Program-made: the position numbers and the translations under genes
DNA from: an uncultured Porphyromonadaceae bacterium
GTDB lineage: Bacteria; Bacteroidota; Bacteroidia; Bacteroidales; Muribaculaceae
Length of the DNA: 64,000 nt
Assembly (NCBI GenBank): GCA_947177035.1
Contig: CAMWSS010000007.1
Span: 21,796-85,795, forward strand
Reading direction: 5' to 3'
Notes under the pieces: model-generated
The model's database searches: none
What the model saw: the letters and a program-made list of their open reading frames with translations, nothing else
What the model was told of the DNA's origin: nothing
Shown here: positions 62,321 to 64,000 of the stretch, in pieces
How positions within the stretch are numbered: the stretch's first letter is position 1
Layout: each line of letters begins with the position of its first letter

Positions 62321-62518
62321 ATGAAAAAACACATTCTCAAAACCATCACTCTTCTGGCCATCTGGGCTATAACATATGCTCTGACATATTTTGTCAGCAC
62401 CATGTCCGGCCGCAACGAAGTGTCAGATTGGGCTTTTTATTGTACGGTTGGTTTCACCGTCACCTTCGGCCCACAAATTTACGCCTACATTACAAAAAAA
62501 TTTAATGCCGGCTCTTAG
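62321..62518 (+). CDS. small membrane protein, unknown
   Basis: 65 residues with two hydrophobic helices (about 7-28 and 39-56) and a C-terminal basic stretch (TKKFNAGS). It starts 27 bases after the preceding gene. Its stop lies just before the putative end of the insertion element, so the last few residues may derive from that element. No family recognised. Confidence 0.5.
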   Translation: MKKHILKTITLLAIWAITYALTYFVSTMSGRNEVSDWAFYCTVGFTVTFGPQIYAYITKKFNAGS

Positions 62519-62523
62519 CAGCG

Positions 62524-62539
62524 GCCCTTTAAAAAGGGC
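62524..62539. repeat. 16-base palindrome near the element end
   Basis: GCCCTTT-AA-AAAGGGC, directly after the stop of the small ORF at 62518. It may be an element end or a weak terminator. Confidence 0.5.
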
Positions 62540-62559
62540 GCATAGTAATAAACCTGTGT

Positions 62560-63552
62560 TTAGGCGTATATTTTGCATATTCTGAAGATGAAGAATTTGG
62601 TGTCGTTGACTCCGTGTAGTTTCGCTCTGAATGCCTTGATTTTGGAGTTGATCGATTCTGCAGAGGCGTTTGTCGAGCGGTTGTGGTAGAAGTTGAGGAT
62701 CTCGTCTGAGTGTTCGTAAAATGTAGCTGCAATGGTGTTGAATGATTTGAATCCGGCGTCTGCCACGCGGTTGTACCATCGTGCGAGGTTCAATCGTGCA
62801 CTGTCTTTTGTAGATCTCTTGTTGAATATTGCCCTGAGGTCTTGAGAGAGTCGATAGGCTTCTTTCAGGTCCGGGTATAGTTCAAACAACATCATGGCAC
62901 GTTGCCGCTGAGTGGCGGTCCATTTCTCAGGAGATTTGAACAGCGCATAGCGTCCTCTGGCAAGCAACTCTTTGAGCGTGTCACCGTTTTCAAGCCTCTC
63001 CGCGACATATTTTCGTCCATCAAGCTTTGCGTTCTCCCTGGCGTCGGTCTCGGCGTTTATAGCATTCCACCGGTGCTTTATGCGGATCTCCTGCACAGCG
63101 TCAAGCGCAAGCCTCTGCACGTGGAATCTGTCAATCACCCGCGATGCCCTCGGGAAAGCCATGCGACAGATGCGGTTCATGCTCTCCGACAGATCGAGCG
63201 TTATTTCGGAGACTTTGTTGCGCAGTTCGCTTTTTATCTGACGCAAGGCATGTATGACCGTATCCGCATCCGTCCCCAGTATGATGGCTACAATCGACTT
63301 CTCACGGCCATGCGCCTCTTTGTTTGTCACGATCGTGTACAGCTCTCCCCGGCTCAGCGAGGACTCGTCTATACTCAGATGTGGACCGATGTTTTGCGGA
63401 AACACGCGCCATCGCTCTGCATGAAGTCCTTCCGCGGTGTCCTTCCACTCCCAATAACCGCTCAGATGACGCTTATACTGACGCTCGAACAAATCTCCAT
63501 CTATGTCGAAGAACCACTCAAGACAGCGGCCCGTAATCGGGTATCTGTCCAA
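62560..63552 (-). CDS. ISAon1/ISL3-like DDE transposase
   Basis: About 330 residues from a TTG start overlapping the upstream ORF by 35 bases. The DDE residues are traceable: Asp in LSIDESSLSRGELY, Asp in ITLDLSESMNRI, and Glu in NASAESINSKIKAFRA. The C-terminus (KFFIFRICKIYA) is typical. These transposases move IS elements and are usually accompanied by a short first ORF carrying the N-terminal region, as found here. The reading frame is complete, so it may still be functional if supplied with ends. Confidence 0.9.
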   Translation of the reverse strand: MDRYPITGRCLEWFFDIDGDLFERQYKRHLSGYWEWKDTAEGLHAERWRVFPQNIGPHLSIDESSLSRGELYTIVTNKEAHGREKSIVAIILGTDADTVIHALRQIKSELRNKVSEITLDLSESMNRICRMAFPRASRVIDRFHVQRLALDAVQEIRIKHRWNAINAETDARENAKLDGRKYVAERLENGDTLKELLARGRYALFKSPEKWTATQRQRAMMLFELYPDLKEAYRLSQDLRAIFNKRSTKDSARLNLARWYNRVADAGFKSFNTIAATFYEHSDEILNFYHNRSTNASAESINSKIKAFRAKLHGVNDTKFFIFRICKIYA

Positions 63553-63898
63553 GCATATCTTTTAAAAAAGCCGCAAACTCTTTCGAGAAGCGGGTTCCTT
63601 CGGCCACTAAATTCCATTGCCGGCTGACACTCTTGCCTGTTTCAATCTCAATCCATCGGCGACGTTTGACATGGAACGACATCTTGCGACCCCTGACCGG
63701 GTAATCCCTGACTACGCTCTCATGATAGAACCCGTTGGAGCGCAGCTGACCGGCTTTATAACCATCTACTCCATTGTCTCGTTCTTCCAATGTCACGTAT
63801 AACCGTCCGCGATAGCGTATTGACGAATATCGTGTTATTGAAGTATTTTTGTGGCCAAAAAAGACATATGGGCTACAACAAGAGACTGTCCGCGGCAT
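63518..63898 (-). pseudogene. ISAon1-type N-terminal region protein, 5' end replaced
   Basis: 126 codons. Residues from about 34 onward (YVTLEERDNG, then RDYPVRGRKMSFHVKRRRWIEIETG and WNLVAEGTRFSKEFAAFLKDM) match the N-terminal region protein of ISAon1-type elements. The first 30 residues do not, and are antisense to a plus-strand gene starting at 63868. The normal N-terminus (usually an LLPEE-type helix) is missing, so the gene appears truncated by another insertion near 63797. Confidence 0.6.
63820..63851 (+). promoter_or_regulatory. promoter of the right-edge gene
   Basis: TTG (63820-63822), 21 bases, TATTTTTG (63844-63851), 16 bases before the ATG at 63868. Confidence 0.5.
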
Positions 63899-64000
63899 AT
63901 TCGGACGTATGGGAACGCTATAAACATCACTGCGAGCATGAAGGCATGATTGCCCTGAACCGCTTCTGCGAAAGAGAAGGTATCAATGTCCAGCGGCTTT
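63868..64000 (+). CDS. putative helix-turn-helix protein, possibly an IS66-type TnpA; cut by right edge
   Basis: 44 codons visible, beginning MGYNKRLSAAYSDVWERYK. The stretch ALNRFCEREGINVQRL resembles the helix-turn-helix of short accessory ORFs in IS66-like or related elements (a cysteine-containing FC..GI pattern ahead of a recognition helix). It has its own promoter (63820-63851). The product cannot be named from 44 residues; a chromosomal gene is possible. Confidence 0.5.
   Translation, partial: MGYNKRLSAAYSDVWERYKHHCEHEGMIALNRFCEREGINVQRL

Larger units (their letters stand above)
62519..63797 (-). mobile_element. ISAon1-type insertion element remnant
   Basis: It spans the transposase gene and the C-terminal portion of its upstream ORF. 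The end near 62524-62539 shows a short palindrome (GCCCTTT-AA-AAAGGGC), perhaps part of its inverted repeat. The other end appears lost: recognisable homology of the first ORF stops near 63797-63810, where a plus-strand gene begins. End positions are approximate. Confidence 0.6.

Overview
The window reads as a chromosomal segment of a gut-type member of the Bacteroidales, most likely Muribaculaceae (S24-7 group; inferred from gene content, not proven). The evidence is many promoters of the Bacteroidetes form TTTG-N19/20-TAnnTTTG, C-terminal tails like type IX secretion sorting domains, a tricorn-type S41 peptidase, an anaerobic sulfatase-maturase, Wzi-like and CpsB-like capsule genes, a fused 2-oxoacid:ferredoxin oxidoreductase and an ISAon1-type transposase. 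I saw no rRNA, tRNA or CRISPR array. Coding density is very high and no gene-free stretch exceeds 300 bases.

Layout. 1-3.6 kb: a FAD-dependent dehydrogenase cut by the left edge, a small membrane ORF, tpiA and a polyprenyl diphosphate synthase. 3.7-8.8 kb: two secreted Omp28-type paralogues with sorting-like tails, translationally coupled to a LolC/E-like permease. 8.8-9.6 kb: a YczE/YitT-like membrane protein. 9.7-18.5 kb: one long co-directional run, yicC-gmk-nadD-DUF5063-cdsA, then a CpsB-type PHP phosphatase, a Wzi-like outer membrane protein, a lipoprotein and a partial nonulosonic (legionaminic-type) acid set (legB-, neuD- and neuB-like), closed by a strong terminator. 18.5-23 kb (minus): a sulfatase-maturase-type radical SAM enzyme coupled to a tricorn-like peptidase. 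23.1-29.7 kb (minus): ECF sigma factor, putative anti-sigma factor, Spy/CpxP-like protein and a giant alpha-2-macroglobulin-like protein without a recognisable thioester.

29.7-36.5 kb: a sugar O-acetyltransferase, holB, an AddB-like nuclease, hemW and nadC. 36.5-47.4 kb: a 3'-5' exonuclease, transketolase, pyrG, yidC, purM and korAB. 47.5-53.2 kb: a secreted GH36 alpha-galactosidase, a small two-helix membrane protein, a CotH-like lipoprotein and, upstream of it, one ORF joining a complete ECF sigma factor to a transmembrane helix and an outer-membrane beta-barrel. 53.4-55.1 kb: TfoX-like, YdeI-like and ferredoxin/DUF4405 proteins. 55.2-61.8 kb: a complete TetR-TolC-HlyD-ABC-ABC-permease-permease efflux operon. 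61.8-64 kb: two small unknown proteins and an ISAon1-type element that appears to be cut by a second element running off the right edge.

The most striking object is the sigma factor/transmembrane/beta-barrel fusion at 51662-53212. Its topology implies a regulator physically tied to the envelope. Also notable are the sigma/anti-sigma/Spy/A2M envelope operon, the Omp28-like pair in which one copy has lost the CxxC, and the legionaminic-type gene set that lacks its aminotransferase, epimerase and CMP-transferase in this window.
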